Positions 1-7,864 of a stretch of 64,000 bases of DNA are shown one piece after another. The stretch lies in contig JAEWOI010000045.1 of NCBI GenBank assembly GCA_023460935.1, forward strand, positions 98,048 through 162,047, read 5' to 3'. This DNA is from Actinomycetes bacterium (GTDB lineage Bacteria > Actinomycetota > Actinomycetes > Propionibacteriales > Propionibacteriaceae). The translations under genes were made by a program, and so were the position numbers. The notes below the pieces were generated by a model. It worked only from the letters and a program-made list of their open reading frames with translations, was not told where the DNA came from and did no database searches. Numbering within the stretch: the first letter of the stretch is position 1; the number at the start of each line of letters is the position of its first letter.

Positions 1-842
1 AGAGCGGCTGGCGCACTGCGAACACCAAGGACATCCAGGCATCCTTCAAGGAGGCCGGGATCGAGCTGAAGTTCTCCGACGCCCAGCAGAAGCAGGAGAA
101 CCAGATCAAGGCGATCCGTTCCTACATCCAGCAGCAGGTCGACTACATTGCGTTCTCGCCCGTGGTCCAGACCGGCTGGGACGCCGTGCTCAACGAGGCC
201 AAGGCGGCCAACATCCCGGTGATCCTCACCGACCGTGCCGTCGACTCCAAGGACACCTCGCTCTACGCCACCTTCCTCGGCTCCGACTTCGTGCTCGAGG
301 GCAAGAAGGCCGGCGAGTGGCTGGTCAAGGAGTACGAGGGCAAGAGCGACCCGGTGAACATCGTGCAGCTCGAGGGCACCACCGGTTCCGCGCCGGCCAT
401 CGACCGGGCCACCGGCTTCGCCGACGCGATCAAGTCCAACTCCAACATGAAGGTCGTCGCCAGCCAGACCGGTGACTTCACCCGCGCCGGCGGCAAGCAG
501 GTCATGGAGGCCATGCTGAAGTCGCAGCCCAAGATCGATGTGGTCTACGCCCACAACGACGACATGGGCCTGGGTGCGATCGAGGCCATCGAGGCGGCCG
601 GCAAGGTGCCCGGCAAGGACATCAAGATCATCACCGTCGACGCGGTGAAGGACGGCATGACCGCTCTCGCCGAGGGCAAGATCAACTTCATCGTCGAGTG
701 CTCGCCGCTGTTGGGCAAGCAGCTGATCGAGATCGTCAAGGCGCTCAACGAGGGCAAGCCGGTGGAGAAGCGGATCGTCACCGAGGAGACCACCTTCACG
801 CCTGAGCAGGCCAAGGAGGCCCTGCCCAACCGTCAGTACTGA
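1..842 (+). CDS. ytfQ: Galactofuranose-type sugar ABC transporter, substrate-binding protein (5' truncated)
   Basis: This is the C-terminal 279 residues of a periplasmic-binding-protein family 4 (ribose/galactose type) protein; the start lies before the window and the reading frame begins at base 3. The segment opens with SGWRTAN and continues with the QQKQENQIKA, AHNDDM and GDFTRAGGKQVMEA blocks, which closely follow Escherichia coli YtfQ, the galactofuranose receptor. It would deliver a furanose sugar to the permeases encoded next. The ABC ATPase gene starts 111 bases downstream, and all four transporter genes and the LacI regulator run in the same direction. The family is clear; the exact sugar is inferred from resemblance. 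Confidence 0.88.
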   Translation, partial: SGWRTANTKDIQASFKEAGIELKFSDAQQKQENQIKAIRSYIQQQVDYIAFSPVVQTGWDAVLNEAKAANIPVILTDRAVDSKDTSLYATFLGSDFVLEGKKAGEWLVKEYEGKSDPVNIVQLEGTTGSAPAIDRATGFADAIKSNSNMKVVASQTGDFTRAGGKQVMEAMLKSQPKIDVVYAHNDDMGLGAIEAIEAAGKVPGKDIKIITVDAVKDGMTALAEGKINFIVECSPLLGKQLIEIVKALNEGKPVEKRIVTEETTFTPEQAKEALPNRQY

Positions 843-953
843 GCCGTAAGGCGAAGTACCCCCTCCCCGCCCCAAGGTGGGCGCGTGGCAACCGCCGCGC
901 GCCCACCGGGGCGGATTAGCCTGATCCCACCCGTCGGACGAAAGAGCCTGCGA

Positions 954-2549
954 ATGCCTGACAGCGTGCGCACCCCAGCGTCGGCCCCGGCCCCGGCGTC
1001 GGCCCCGGTGGTCGAGATGAGCGACATCTCGATCACCTTTCCCGGCGTGAAGGCCCTCGACGGGGTCGACTTCCGGATGTTCCCCGGCGAGGTGCACTCG
1101 CTGATGGGCGAGAACGGCGCCGGCAAGTCCACCCTGATCAAGGCGCTCACCGGCGTGTACAGCATCGACACCGGGGTGATCCGGCTCGACGGGCGCCAGG
1201 TGACGTTCAACGGCCCCGCCCAGGCGCAGGCCGCGGGCATCAGCACCGTGTACCAGGAGGTGAACCTGCTGGGGAACCTGACGGTGGCCGAGAACGTGAT
1301 GCTCGGGCGTGAGCCGAGGCGGCTCGGCGGCATCGACTGGCGCCGGATGCGGCGCCGGGCTGCGGAGATCCTCGACGGGCTGCATCTGGACGTGGACCCC
1401 GGTTCGCTGCTGAACTCCCACTCCCTGGCGGTGCAGCAGCTGGTCGCGATCGCCAGGGCCATCGACGTGCAGGCCAAGGTGCTGATCCTGGACGAGCCCA
1501 CCTCCAGCCTGGACGCAGAAGAGGTCGCAGAGCTGTTCCGGGTGATCCGCTCGCTGAAGGAGTCGGGGGTGGCGATCCTGTTCGTCAGCCACTTCCTCGA
1601 CCAGGTCTACGAGATCAGCGACCGGCTGACCGTGCTGCGCAACGGCCAGCTGGTGGGGGAGTACCTCACCCCCGAACTGCTGCGCATCGACCTCGTGCAG
1701 GCCATGATCGGCAAGGAACTCTCGACGCTGGAGGACCTGGAGAGCCGGGTGCACTCCGCCGAGCGGGAGGTCGCCCCCGAGCCGGGCACCAAGCCGTTCC
1801 TCACCGCCACCGGCATCACCCGCAAGGGAGCGATCGCACCGGTCGACATCACCATCGGCGCCGGCGAGGTGGTCGGCTTCGCCGGCCTGCTGGGCTCCGG
1901 GCGCACCGAGGTGGCGAGGCTGGTCGGCGGCGTGGACCGTCCCGACGCCGGGCAGCTCGCGGTCAACGGTGAACCCCTGCGGCTGCGCACCCCCAGGCAG
2001 GCGATCAAGCACCGCATCGCCTACTCCTCGGAGAACCGGCGGGCCGAGGGCATCGTCGACGAGCTCACCGTCCGGGACAACATCGTGCTCGCCCTGCAGG
2101 CCGACCGCGGCTGGTTCCGGCCCATCCCGCGCAAGCGCCAGGACGAGCTGGCCGCCAGCTACATCGAGGCCCTGAACATCAAGACGCCCAGCGCGGACAC
2201 CCCGGTGCGGAACCTCTCCGGCGGCAACCAGCAGAAGGTGCTGCTGGCGCGCTGGCTGGCGATCGCCCCCAGGCTGCTGATCCTGGACGAGCCCACCCGC
2301 GGCATCGACGTCGGCGCCAAGGCCGAGATCCAGAAGCTGGTCTACAGCCTGGCCGAGAACGGGATGAGCGTGCTGTTCATCTCCGCCGAGCTTGAGGAGG
2401 TACTCCGGTTGAGCAACCGGATCATCGTGCTGCGCGACCGGCGCAAGGTGGCTGACCTGGCCAACGAGGGGCTGGACGTCGACGACCTGCTCGCTCTCAT
2501 CGCCGAGGGCGCAACCGAACCCGCACCCGCCGACGGAGCCGCATCATGA
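954..2549 (+). CDS. ytfR: Sugar ABC transporter ATP-binding protein, two fused ATPase domains
   Basis: A 531-residue sugar-import ATPase of the RbsA/YtfR type with two nucleotide-binding domains in one chain. The first has the P-loop GENGAGKST at about residue 52 and Walker B LILDEPTSSLD. The second has a degenerate P-loop (GLLGSGRTEV), the signature LSGGNQQK and Walker B LILDEPTRGID. I chose the ATG at 954 because conserved sequence begins about 20 residues later; an ATG at 1017 and a GTG at 885 are also in frame. A TAGCCT hexamer at 917-922 could be a -10 box. The stop overlaps the next start as ATGA, so the permease is translationally coupled. Confidence 0.9.
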   Translation: MPDSVRTPASAPAPASAPVVEMSDISITFPGVKALDGVDFRMFPGEVHSLMGENGAGKSTLIKALTGVYSIDTGVIRLDGRQVTFNGPAQAQAAGISTVYQEVNLLGNLTVAENVMLGREPRRLGGIDWRRMRRRAAEILDGLHLDVDPGSLLNSHSLAVQQLVAIARAIDVQAKVLILDEPTSSLDAEEVAELFRVIRSLKESGVAILFVSHFLDQVYEISDRLTVLRNGQLVGEYLTPELLRIDLVQAMIGKELSTLEDLESRVHSAEREVAPEPGTKPFLTATGITRKGAIAPVDITIGAGEVVGFAGLLGSGRTEVARLVGGVDRPDAGQLAVNGEPLRLRTPRQAIKHRIAYSSENRRAEGIVDELTVRDNIVLALQADRGWFRPIPRKRQDELAASYIEALNIKTPSADTPVRNLSGGNQQKVLLARWLAIAPRLLILDEPTRGIDVGAKAEIQKLVYSLAENGMSVLFISAELEEVLRLSNRIIVLRDRRKVADLANEGLDVDDLLALIAEGATEPAPADGAAS

Positions 2550-3607
2550 GAACCACCATCGCCCAGGCCTTCACCCACCGGTTGTTCTGGCCCGTGGCCA
2601 TGCTGGTGGCCCTGCTGGCGGTGAACGTCATCGCCGTCCCGGGCTTCCTCTCGATCACGGTGAACAGCGAGGGCCACCTGTTCGGCAGCGTCATCGACAT
2701 CCTGCGCAACGGTGCCCCGACCCTGATCATCGCCGTCGGCATGACGTTGGTGATCGCCACCCGCGGCATCGACCTCTCGGTGGGCTCGGTGTGCGCGATC
2801 GCCGGCGCCGTGGCCTGCTCGATCATCCTTGGCTCGCCCAACCCCAACGACGTGGGGACGGTGACCGTTGCGGTGCTGACCGCTGTGGGCCTCGCGCTCG
2901 TCATGGGCGTGGGCAACGGCTTCCTGGTGGCTGTGCTCGACATCCAGCCGATCATCGCCACCCTGATCCTGATGACCGCCGGGCGCGGCATCGCGATGCT
3001 GATCACCGAGGGCCAGATCCTCACCGTCCGCAGCGACCCGTTCAAGTTCCTCGGGGCGGGCTTCCTTGCGGGCATCCCCGTGGCCACCCTGATCGGGGCC
3101 CTGGTCTTCGCCTTCGCAGCGTTGCTGACCCGGCGCACGGCGCTCGGCCTGCTGATCGAGAGCGTCGGCATCAACCCCGAGGCCAGCCGGCAGGCCGGCG
3201 TCCGGGCCCGTGGGCTGGTGTTCACCGTCTACGCCTTCTGCGCCGTGCTGGCTGCCCTCGCCGGGCTCATCCTCACGTCGAACCAGACCGCAGCCGATGC
3301 GAACAACACCGGGCTGTTCATCGAGCTGGACGCGATCCTCGCCGTCGTCATCGGCGGCACCTCGCTGGCCGGCGGACGCTACTCGCTGGCCGGCACCCTC
3401 GTCGGTGCCCTGGTGATCCAGACGCTGGTCACCACGGTCTACACCGTCGGCATCCCGCCGATCGCGACCATGGTGTTCAAGGCAGCCGTGGTCACCGCGG
3501 TCTGCCTGCTGCAGTCGCCCCGCACCACGGCGGCCCTGGCGCGCTGGCGCGCCAAATCCACCGCCGGCAGTCCGCAGCCCGTGGCCGAAGCGGTGGTGAC
3601 CCGATGA
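2546..3607 (+). CDS. ytfT: Sugar ABC transporter permease (YtfT type)
   Basis: A 353-residue inner-membrane permease of the branched-chain/ribose type (BPD_transp_2), with about eight to ten hydrophobic segments. The family block ATRGIDLSVGS sits near residue 71, and AVVIGGTSLAGG lies near residue 270. It forms half of the transmembrane channel used with the YtfQ-like receptor and the YtfR-like ATPase. Its ATG overlaps the ATPase stop by four bases and its own stop overlaps the second permease start in the same way. This makes a tightly coupled four-gene transport operon. Confidence 0.9.
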   Translation: MRTTIAQAFTHRLFWPVAMLVALLAVNVIAVPGFLSITVNSEGHLFGSVIDILRNGAPTLIIAVGMTLVIATRGIDLSVGSVCAIAGAVACSIILGSPNPNDVGTVTVAVLTAVGLALVMGVGNGFLVAVLDIQPIIATLILMTAGRGIAMLITEGQILTVRSDPFKFLGAGFLAGIPVATLIGALVFAFAALLTRRTALGLLIESVGINPEASRQAGVRARGLVFTVYAFCAVLAALAGLILTSNQTAADANNTGLFIELDAILAVVIGGTSLAGGRYSLAGTLVGALVIQTLVTTVYTVGIPPIATMVFKAAVVTAVCLLQSPRTTAALARWRAKSTAGSPQPVAEAVVTR

Positions 3608-4617
3608 CCGCCGTCCCCGTTCCCGGCTCGGGCATCGCGCGGGCCTGGCACCGCGTCGTGGACGTGTTCACCAGCCCCAAGTCCGGGCCCGTGCTGGTCA
3701 CCGCGCTGCTGTTCGTGCTGATGTTCACCGCCGGCGGCCTGCGCTACCGCGGCTTCTTCTCCGGCCAGGTGCTGCTGAACCTGCTCATCGACAACGCCTA
3801 CCTGATCGTCCTGGCGGTCGGGATGAGCTTCGTGATCATCACCGGCGGCATCGACCTCTCGGTGGGGGCGGTCGTGGCGCTGTCGACGATCATCGCTGCC
3901 CGGCTGCTGCAGACCGGCTGGGACCCGGGCGTCGTGATCGTGCTGATCCTGCTGGCCACCTCGCTGCTCGGGCTGCTGGTGGGGCTGATGATCCACGTCT
4001 TCGCCGTCCAGCCGTTCATCGCCACGCTGGCAGCGATGTTCCTGGCCAGGGGCCTTTGCTACATCATCGCCAAGGAGTCGATCACGATCGACAACCCGTT
4101 CTTCGTCTCCATGGCCAACCTGCGCATCCCGCTGGGCTACCGGCTGAGCATCACCCCGAGCGTGATCGTCGCGCTGCTGGTGCTGGCGGTGGCGGTCTGG
4201 GTGCTGCAGTACACCCGGTTCGGCCGCACGGCGTACGCGATCGGCGGCGGCGAGCAGTCGGGCATGCTGATGGGCCTGCCGACTTCGCGCACCAAGGTGC
4301 TGGTGTATGTGATCAGCGGCTTCTGCTCCGGCCTGGCCGGCGTGCTGTACGCGTTCTACACCCTGTCCGGCTACGCGCTGACCGCGGTGGGCACCGAGCT
4401 GGACGCGATCGCCTCGGTCGTGATCGGCGGCACCCTGCTCACCGGCGGGTACGGCTTCGTGCTCGGCTCGGCGCTGGGCGTCCTGGTGCTGGGGCTGATC
4501 CAGACCATCATCAGCTTCGAGGGCACGCTGAGCTCCTGGTGGACCAAGATCTTCATCGGGGCCCTGCTGCTGGTGTTCATCATCCTGCAGAAGGTGCTCA
4601 CGTCGCGGCGGACCTGA
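3604..4617 (+). CDS. yjfF: Sugar ABC transporter permease (YjfF type)
   Basis: The second permease subunit, 337 residues, again with the GGIDLSVGAV block and AIASVVIGGTLLTGG near the C-terminus. E. coli also uses two different permeases, YtfT and YjfF, for galactofuranose, and the paired arrangement here supports the same transporter class. The start is the ATG of an ATGA overlap with the preceding stop. It is followed after 69 bases by the LacI-type regulator on the same strand. Confidence 0.9.
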   Translation: MTAVPVPGSGIARAWHRVVDVFTSPKSGPVLVTALLFVLMFTAGGLRYRGFFSGQVLLNLLIDNAYLIVLAVGMSFVIITGGIDLSVGAVVALSTIIAARLLQTGWDPGVVIVLILLATSLLGLLVGLMIHVFAVQPFIATLAAMFLARGLCYIIAKESITIDNPFFVSMANLRIPLGYRLSITPSVIVALLVLAVAVWVLQYTRFGRTAYAIGGGEQSGMLMGLPTSRTKVLVYVISGFCSGLAGVLYAFYTLSGYALTAVGTELDAIASVVIGGTLLTGGYGFVLGSALGVLVLGLIQTIISFEGTLSSWWTKIFIGALLLVFIILQKVLTSRRT

Positions 4618-4630
4618 GCCGTTCCCGTGT

Positions 4631-4641
4631 CGATAACATCG
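4631..4641. promoter_or_regulatory. Candidate LacI-family operator CGATAACATCG
   Basis: An interrupted palindrome, CGAT-N3-ATCG, lies 46 bases before the regulator start, between the permease and lacI genes. The position and symmetry suit autoregulation. Only four bases per arm match, so it could be chance. Confidence 0.25.
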
Positions 4642-4686
4642 GGGCCCGGGACGAGCGCTGGGCGGAAACCCGGGACAGCAGGCACT

Positions 4687-5706
4687 GTGACGACTGAAGA
4701 GGAACGCACCAAGGCCGCCACCATCTTCGACGTGGCGCGCCTCGCTGGGGTGTCCCACCAGACGGTGTCGCGGGTGCTGAACGACCTGCCCAACGTCCGT
4801 CCGGCCACGCGCGAGCGGGTGGAGCGGGCGATCAAGCAGCTGCGCTACATCCCGTCCCCAGCAGCCAGGGCCCTGGTCACCCGGCGGTCCCGGACGATCG
4901 GGCTGATCACCACCGGGTCGCCGGAGTTCGGCCCGTCCACCACGGCGGTCTACTTCAACGAGGCGGCGCGGGACGAGCGGTACGCGGTGATCATGGCGAG
5001 CCTGCAACGGGCCGACGCCGGGGCGTTGCGGCAGGCGGCGGAGGTGCTGGTGCGCCAGAACGTCGAGGCAATCGTGCTGATCACCTCCAACCGCTCGACC
5101 CTCGGCATCCTGCAGGGCATGGAGCTGGGCGTGCCGTTCCTCGCGGTGGTGTCGCAGGGCTCGGGCCTGCACCGGGTGTCGCTCGACCAGTACCAGGGGG
5201 CCAGGCGGGCGGTGCGGCACCTGATCGACCTCGGCCACACCGACATCCGCCACATCGCCGGGCCGATCGACTCGATGGACGCGATGGAGCGCATCCGGGG
5301 CTGGCGCGACGCGCTCGGTGAGCACGGCCTGGTGGCGCACGAGCCGCTGGTGGGGGACTGGTCCGCCGGCAGCGGGTACAGCCAGGGCCAGCGCCTGCTC
5401 GCCCAGCCGGGCTTCACCGCGGTCTTCGCAGGCAACGACCAGATGGCGCTCGGCCTGATCCACGCCCTCACCGAAGCCGGCTGCGCCGTGCCCGGAGAGG
5501 TCAGCGTGATCGGTTTCGACGACATCCCCGAAGCCGCCCACTTCTCCCCGCCGCTGACCACCATGCACCAGGACTTCGCCCAGCTCGGCCGGGACGCCAT
5601 GGAGGTGGTGCTCGCCGTCCTCAGCGACGAGCAGGCACCCAACCCCCTCCTGCGCGTCCCCCAGCTCGTGGTGCGGGCCAGCACCGCGCCGCCGCCAGCC
5701 TCCTGA
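4687..5706 (+). CDS. LacI-family transcriptional regulator
   Basis: A 339-residue repressor. The N-terminal helix-turn-helix has the family pattern ATIFDVARLAGVSHQTVSRV, followed by a hinge with AARAL, and a periplasmic-binding-protein-like effector domain (VIGFDDIPEA near residue 280). I took GTG at 4687, ten residues before the HTH; a GTG at 4627 would add 20 residues of poor composition. Directly downstream of the sugar transporter in the same orientation, it probably senses the imported sugar or its derivative and represses the operon. Confidence 0.87.
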   Translation: MTTEEERTKAATIFDVARLAGVSHQTVSRVLNDLPNVRPATRERVERAIKQLRYIPSPAARALVTRRSRTIGLITTGSPEFGPSTTAVYFNEAARDERYAVIMASLQRADAGALRQAAEVLVRQNVEAIVLITSNRSTLGILQGMELGVPFLAVVSQGSGLHRVSLDQYQGARRAVRHLIDLGHTDIRHIAGPIDSMDAMERIRGWRDALGEHGLVAHEPLVGDWSAGSGYSQGQRLLAQPGFTAVFAGNDQMALGLIHALTEAGCAVPGEVSVIGFDDIPEAAHFSPPLTTMHQDFAQLGRDAMEVVLAVLSDEQAPNPLLRVPQLVVRASTAPPPAS

Positions 5707-5708
5707 TT

Positions 5709-5764
5709 CCCCGCAAGCTGTGAGTTATCCGCCGACTACGGCGCCCAACTCACAGCTTGCGGGG
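5709..5764. repeat. Perfect 18-bp inverted repeat with 20-base loop
   Basis: CCCCGCAAGCTGTGAGTT at 5709-5726 is the exact reverse complement of 5747-5764. The loop contains a second small palindrome (GCCG/CGGC). It starts three bases after the lacI stop, so it could end that transcript, but there is no T-run and the length and perfection look more like an intergenic repeat. Confidence 0.85.
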
Positions 5765-5805
5765 TGGGGGTGGGGTCCGGGCGCGGTCCTAGACTCTGCT
5801 GCCAG

Positions 5806-5879
5806 GCCCCCATGGCCCAACTGGCAGAGGCAGGCGGCTTAAACCCGCCAAAGTATGGGTTCGAATCCCATTGGGGGCA
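5806..5879 (+). tRNA. tRNA with UAA anticodon (Leu by codon), 74 nt, class I shape
   Basis: The acceptor stem GCCCCCA (5806-5812) pairs with TGGGGGC (5872-5878). The anticodon stem GGCGG/CCGCC (5833-5837 and 5845-5849) closes the loop CTTAAAC with anticodon TAA at 5840-5842. The T arm is ATGGG-TTCGAAT-CCCAT (5855-5871). The D arm carries GG at 5823-5824 with a three-pair stem. The 3' CCA is not encoded. The anticodon reads UUA, a leucine codon, but the variable region is only five bases (5850-5854) whereas canonical leucine tRNAs carry a long variable arm. UUA is extremely rare in this GC-rich DNA. Confidence 0.88.
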
Positions 5880-5896
5880 CCGCACCGCCAGCCATC

Positions 5897-5962
5897 GAGC
5901 GCCACCGTTGCGGTCGACCGCCTGTACTCGAGCACAGGCGCTCGACCGGAACGGTGGCGTTC
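5897..5962. repeat. Long imperfect inverted repeat (29-bp arms) plus extra half-copy
   Basis: The arm at 5897-5925 and the arm at 5934-5962 are reverse complements with only a few mismatches around an eight-base loop, ACTCGAGC. Part of the right arm (CCGGAACGGTGGC) recurs as a direct copy at 5977-5989. It fills the gap between the tRNA and the Bax-inhibitor gene and looks like a mobile or REP-like palindrome rather than a terminator. Confidence 0.7.
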
Positions 5963-6054
5963 GGCGGGACCGGTGGCCGGAACGGTGGCCTTCGGTCGGG
6001 GTAGGTTCAGGGAACGCTCAGGGCGGAACACAGCGACCCCACAGCTGCGTTACC

Positions 6055-6060
6055 TAACAT
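6055..6060 (+). promoter_or_regulatory. Candidate -10 element TAACAT
   Basis: A TAACAT hexamer lies 48 bases before the start at 6109, giving a leader of about 42 bases that includes a good ribosome-binding site. No convincing -35 box is visible. Confidence 0.35.
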
Positions 6061-6108
6061 TGAAGGAACACGACGGCAGGACCGTCGCCCAAGAGGAGGA
6101 ATCCGCAG

Positions 6109-6960
6109 ATGCGAAGCAGCAACCCAGTTCTCTCCCGGGCCGAGGCGTTCAACGCCCCGGCGCCGGCCCAGTACGGGGGGCCGCAATACCAGCAGTTCCC
6201 CGGCCAGGCAGCCGGGCCGCAGCCCTACCCGGGCCAGCAGTTCCCCGGCCAGCCCTACCCCGGTCAGCAGTACCCGTCCGATCTCGCTCCGGCCCAGGGC
6301 CGGATGACCATCGACGACGTGATCACCAAGAGCGCCATCACCATGGGCGCCCTGATGGTGGTCGCCGCCCTCACGTTCCTGTTCCTGCCGTACCAGCTGC
6401 TGATGCCCGCGACGATCGTCTCCGCCCTGGTGGCGTTCGGCACGGTCATGTTCGTCAGCTTCCGGCGGCAGGTCAGCCCGGCCTTCGTGCTCGTGTACGC
6501 CGCGATCGAGGGTGTCTTCATCGGCGCGATCAGCAAGCTGTACGAGAGCCTGTGGGGCGGCATCGTCCCCACCGCAGTGCTGGGCACGCTGGTCGCGGCC
6601 GCGGCCACGCTGGCGGCCTACAAGTTCTTCCGGATCCGGGTCACCAGCAAGTTCCGCAAGATGGTCATGATCGGCACCTTCGCCTACGCCGGTGTGCTGC
6701 TGGTGAACTTCGTCCTCTCGATGTTCGGCATGGGCTTCCTGTTCAGTGGCGGCAACCTGATGTTCCTGCTGCTGATCTCCGCGATCGGCGTCGGGCTGGC
6801 GGTGTTCAACCTGATCCTCGACTTCGACTACATCGAGCAGGGCGTCGCCAGTGGCGCTCCGGCGGTCGAGTCCTGGCGGGCCGCCTTCGGCCTCACCGTG
6901 ACCATGGTGTGGCTCTACATCGAGATCCTGCGGCTGCTGTCCTACTTCCGCTCCAACTGA
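6109..6960 (+). CDS. Bax inhibitor-1/YccA family membrane protein
   Basis: A 283-residue protein with a proline/glutamine/glycine-rich cytoplasmic N-terminus (about residues 15-62, with repeated PGQ-F/Y-P units) followed by seven hydrophobic segments. The C-terminal region with the DFDYIEQG block fits the actinobacterial Bax1-I family, whose members are thought to be pH-sensitive ion (calcium) leak channels. The start is fixed by a strong ribosome-binding site, AGGAGG, about ten bases upstream. It appears to be a single-gene transcript ended by the hairpin at 6996-7025. The biological role in bacteria is uncertain. Confidence 0.85.
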   Translation: MRSSNPVLSRAEAFNAPAPAQYGGPQYQQFPGQAAGPQPYPGQQFPGQPYPGQQYPSDLAPAQGRMTIDDVITKSAITMGALMVVAALTFLFLPYQLLMPATIVSALVAFGTVMFVSFRRQVSPAFVLVYAAIEGVFIGAISKLYESLWGGIVPTAVLGTLVAAAATLAAYKFFRIRVTSKFRKMVMIGTFAYAGVLLVNFVLSMFGMGFLFSGGNLMFLLLISAIGVGLAVFNLILDFDYIEQGVASGAPAVESWRAAFGLTVTMVWLYIEILRLLSYFRSN

Positions 6961-6995
6961 CGCGGAGGGAGCCGGCCACACGCGCTCTGTTCCAA

Positions 6996-7025
6996 CTGAT
7001 GCCCCCGAGCACTCGGGGGCATCAG
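6996..7025. terminator. Bidirectional hairpin terminator
   Basis: CTGATGCCCCCGAG at 6996-7009 pairs perfectly with 7012-7025. It lies between the convergent Bax-inhibitor gene and the Nudix gene, 35 bases after the first stop. There is no T-tract, as is common for actinobacterial terminators. Confidence 0.75.
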
Positions 7026-7041
7026 TGCGTTCGGGTGGGGT

Positions 7042-7749
7042 TCAGCCGGCCAGCCGGGACCTGGCGAGATCACGCAGGTGGCGGTCCAGCAGCGCCCGCG
7101 CGCCTGAGGACCACTGCAGGTGGGCCCACCGCTCCAGGGGCACCCACGCTGCGGCCTCGGTGGTACCGCCGGCGTCGTGCACGACCGGGTCCGTGGGCGC
7201 CGGGCAGCGTGCGGCGTAGATGATCCGGACCGCGTGGAAGTCCTCCACGACGCGCGTGGGTGAGCGCCCGATCCAGTGGTCGGTCTGGACGTCGAGCAGG
7301 TGCGAGATCTCGGGGTACTGGCCGCTCTCCTCAGCAACCTCCCGCAGCAGCGCCTGCGCGGGGGCCTCCCCGGGGTCGATGCCACCGCCAGGCAGGCCCC
7401 ACAGCCCCGGGACCGCGGTACGCGCGGAGAACTGGGTGGCCAGCAGGCCGCGGCTGGACAGCACGATGCCGTAGGCGGCGAGCCGCTGCCGCACCACCGG
7501 CGGTGAGTCCGCGGAGAGGTCGAGGTCGGGTTCCATCGAGCGGGTCCGCTGGGTGCGCAGCGTGCGGCTGCGCCCATGCCGTCCCACCTGGACGGTGAGG
7601 GTGAGCTCCGGTGCGCTGCCGGTGGCCGAGAGCGGCCGGACGATCCGGTAGCCGAGCTCCCACGCCAACCGGTGGGGGTCGGCGCCGTGCGGCAGCGGGC
7701 CGGTGAAGACCGGCGTGCCGCCGGCCACCTCGACTCCGATGATCCGCAT
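7042..7749 (-). CDS. Nudix hydrolase with unknown N-terminal region
   Basis: A 235-residue protein. The C-terminal half contains a full Nudix box, GGGIDPGEAPAQALLREV followed by AEESG, which binds magnesium and positions a nucleoside diphosphate-linked substrate for hydrolysis. The first 90 residues match no domain I recognise. The ATG at 7749 lies six bases after a CATGAT hexamer (7756-7761), fitting a leaderless start; an ATG at 7773 would add eight residues. The substrate cannot be told from sequence. It is transcribed alone and away from the metallopeptidase. Confidence 0.8.
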   Translation of the reverse strand: MRIIGVEVAGGTPVFTGPLPHGADPHRLAWELGYRIVRPLSATGSAPELTLTVQVGRHGRSRTLRTQRTRSMEPDLDLSADSPPVVRQRLAAYGIVLSSRGLLATQFSARTAVPGLWGLPGGGIDPGEAPAQALLREVAEESGQYPEISHLLDVQTDHWIGRSPTRVVEDFHAVRIIYAARCPAPTDPVVHDAGGTTEAAAWVPLERWAHLQWSSGARALLDRHLRDLARSRLAG

Positions 7750-7864
7750 CCGTCCATCATGACCCGCTGGCATCGGGTTACCAAGTCGCCTCCCCGTGCG
7801 CGCACCTGGGGCCGATGGGCCGCGGCGGATATGCTCGACGCTCCGCAGCAGTGGAGGTGCAACC

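Noticed and set aside
3439..5568. A 709-codon minus-strand open frame opposite yjfF and lacI
   Set aside because: Composition is histidine/glutamine/arginine-rich nonsense typical of antisense frames in high-GC DNA; the plus-strand genes have clear domains.
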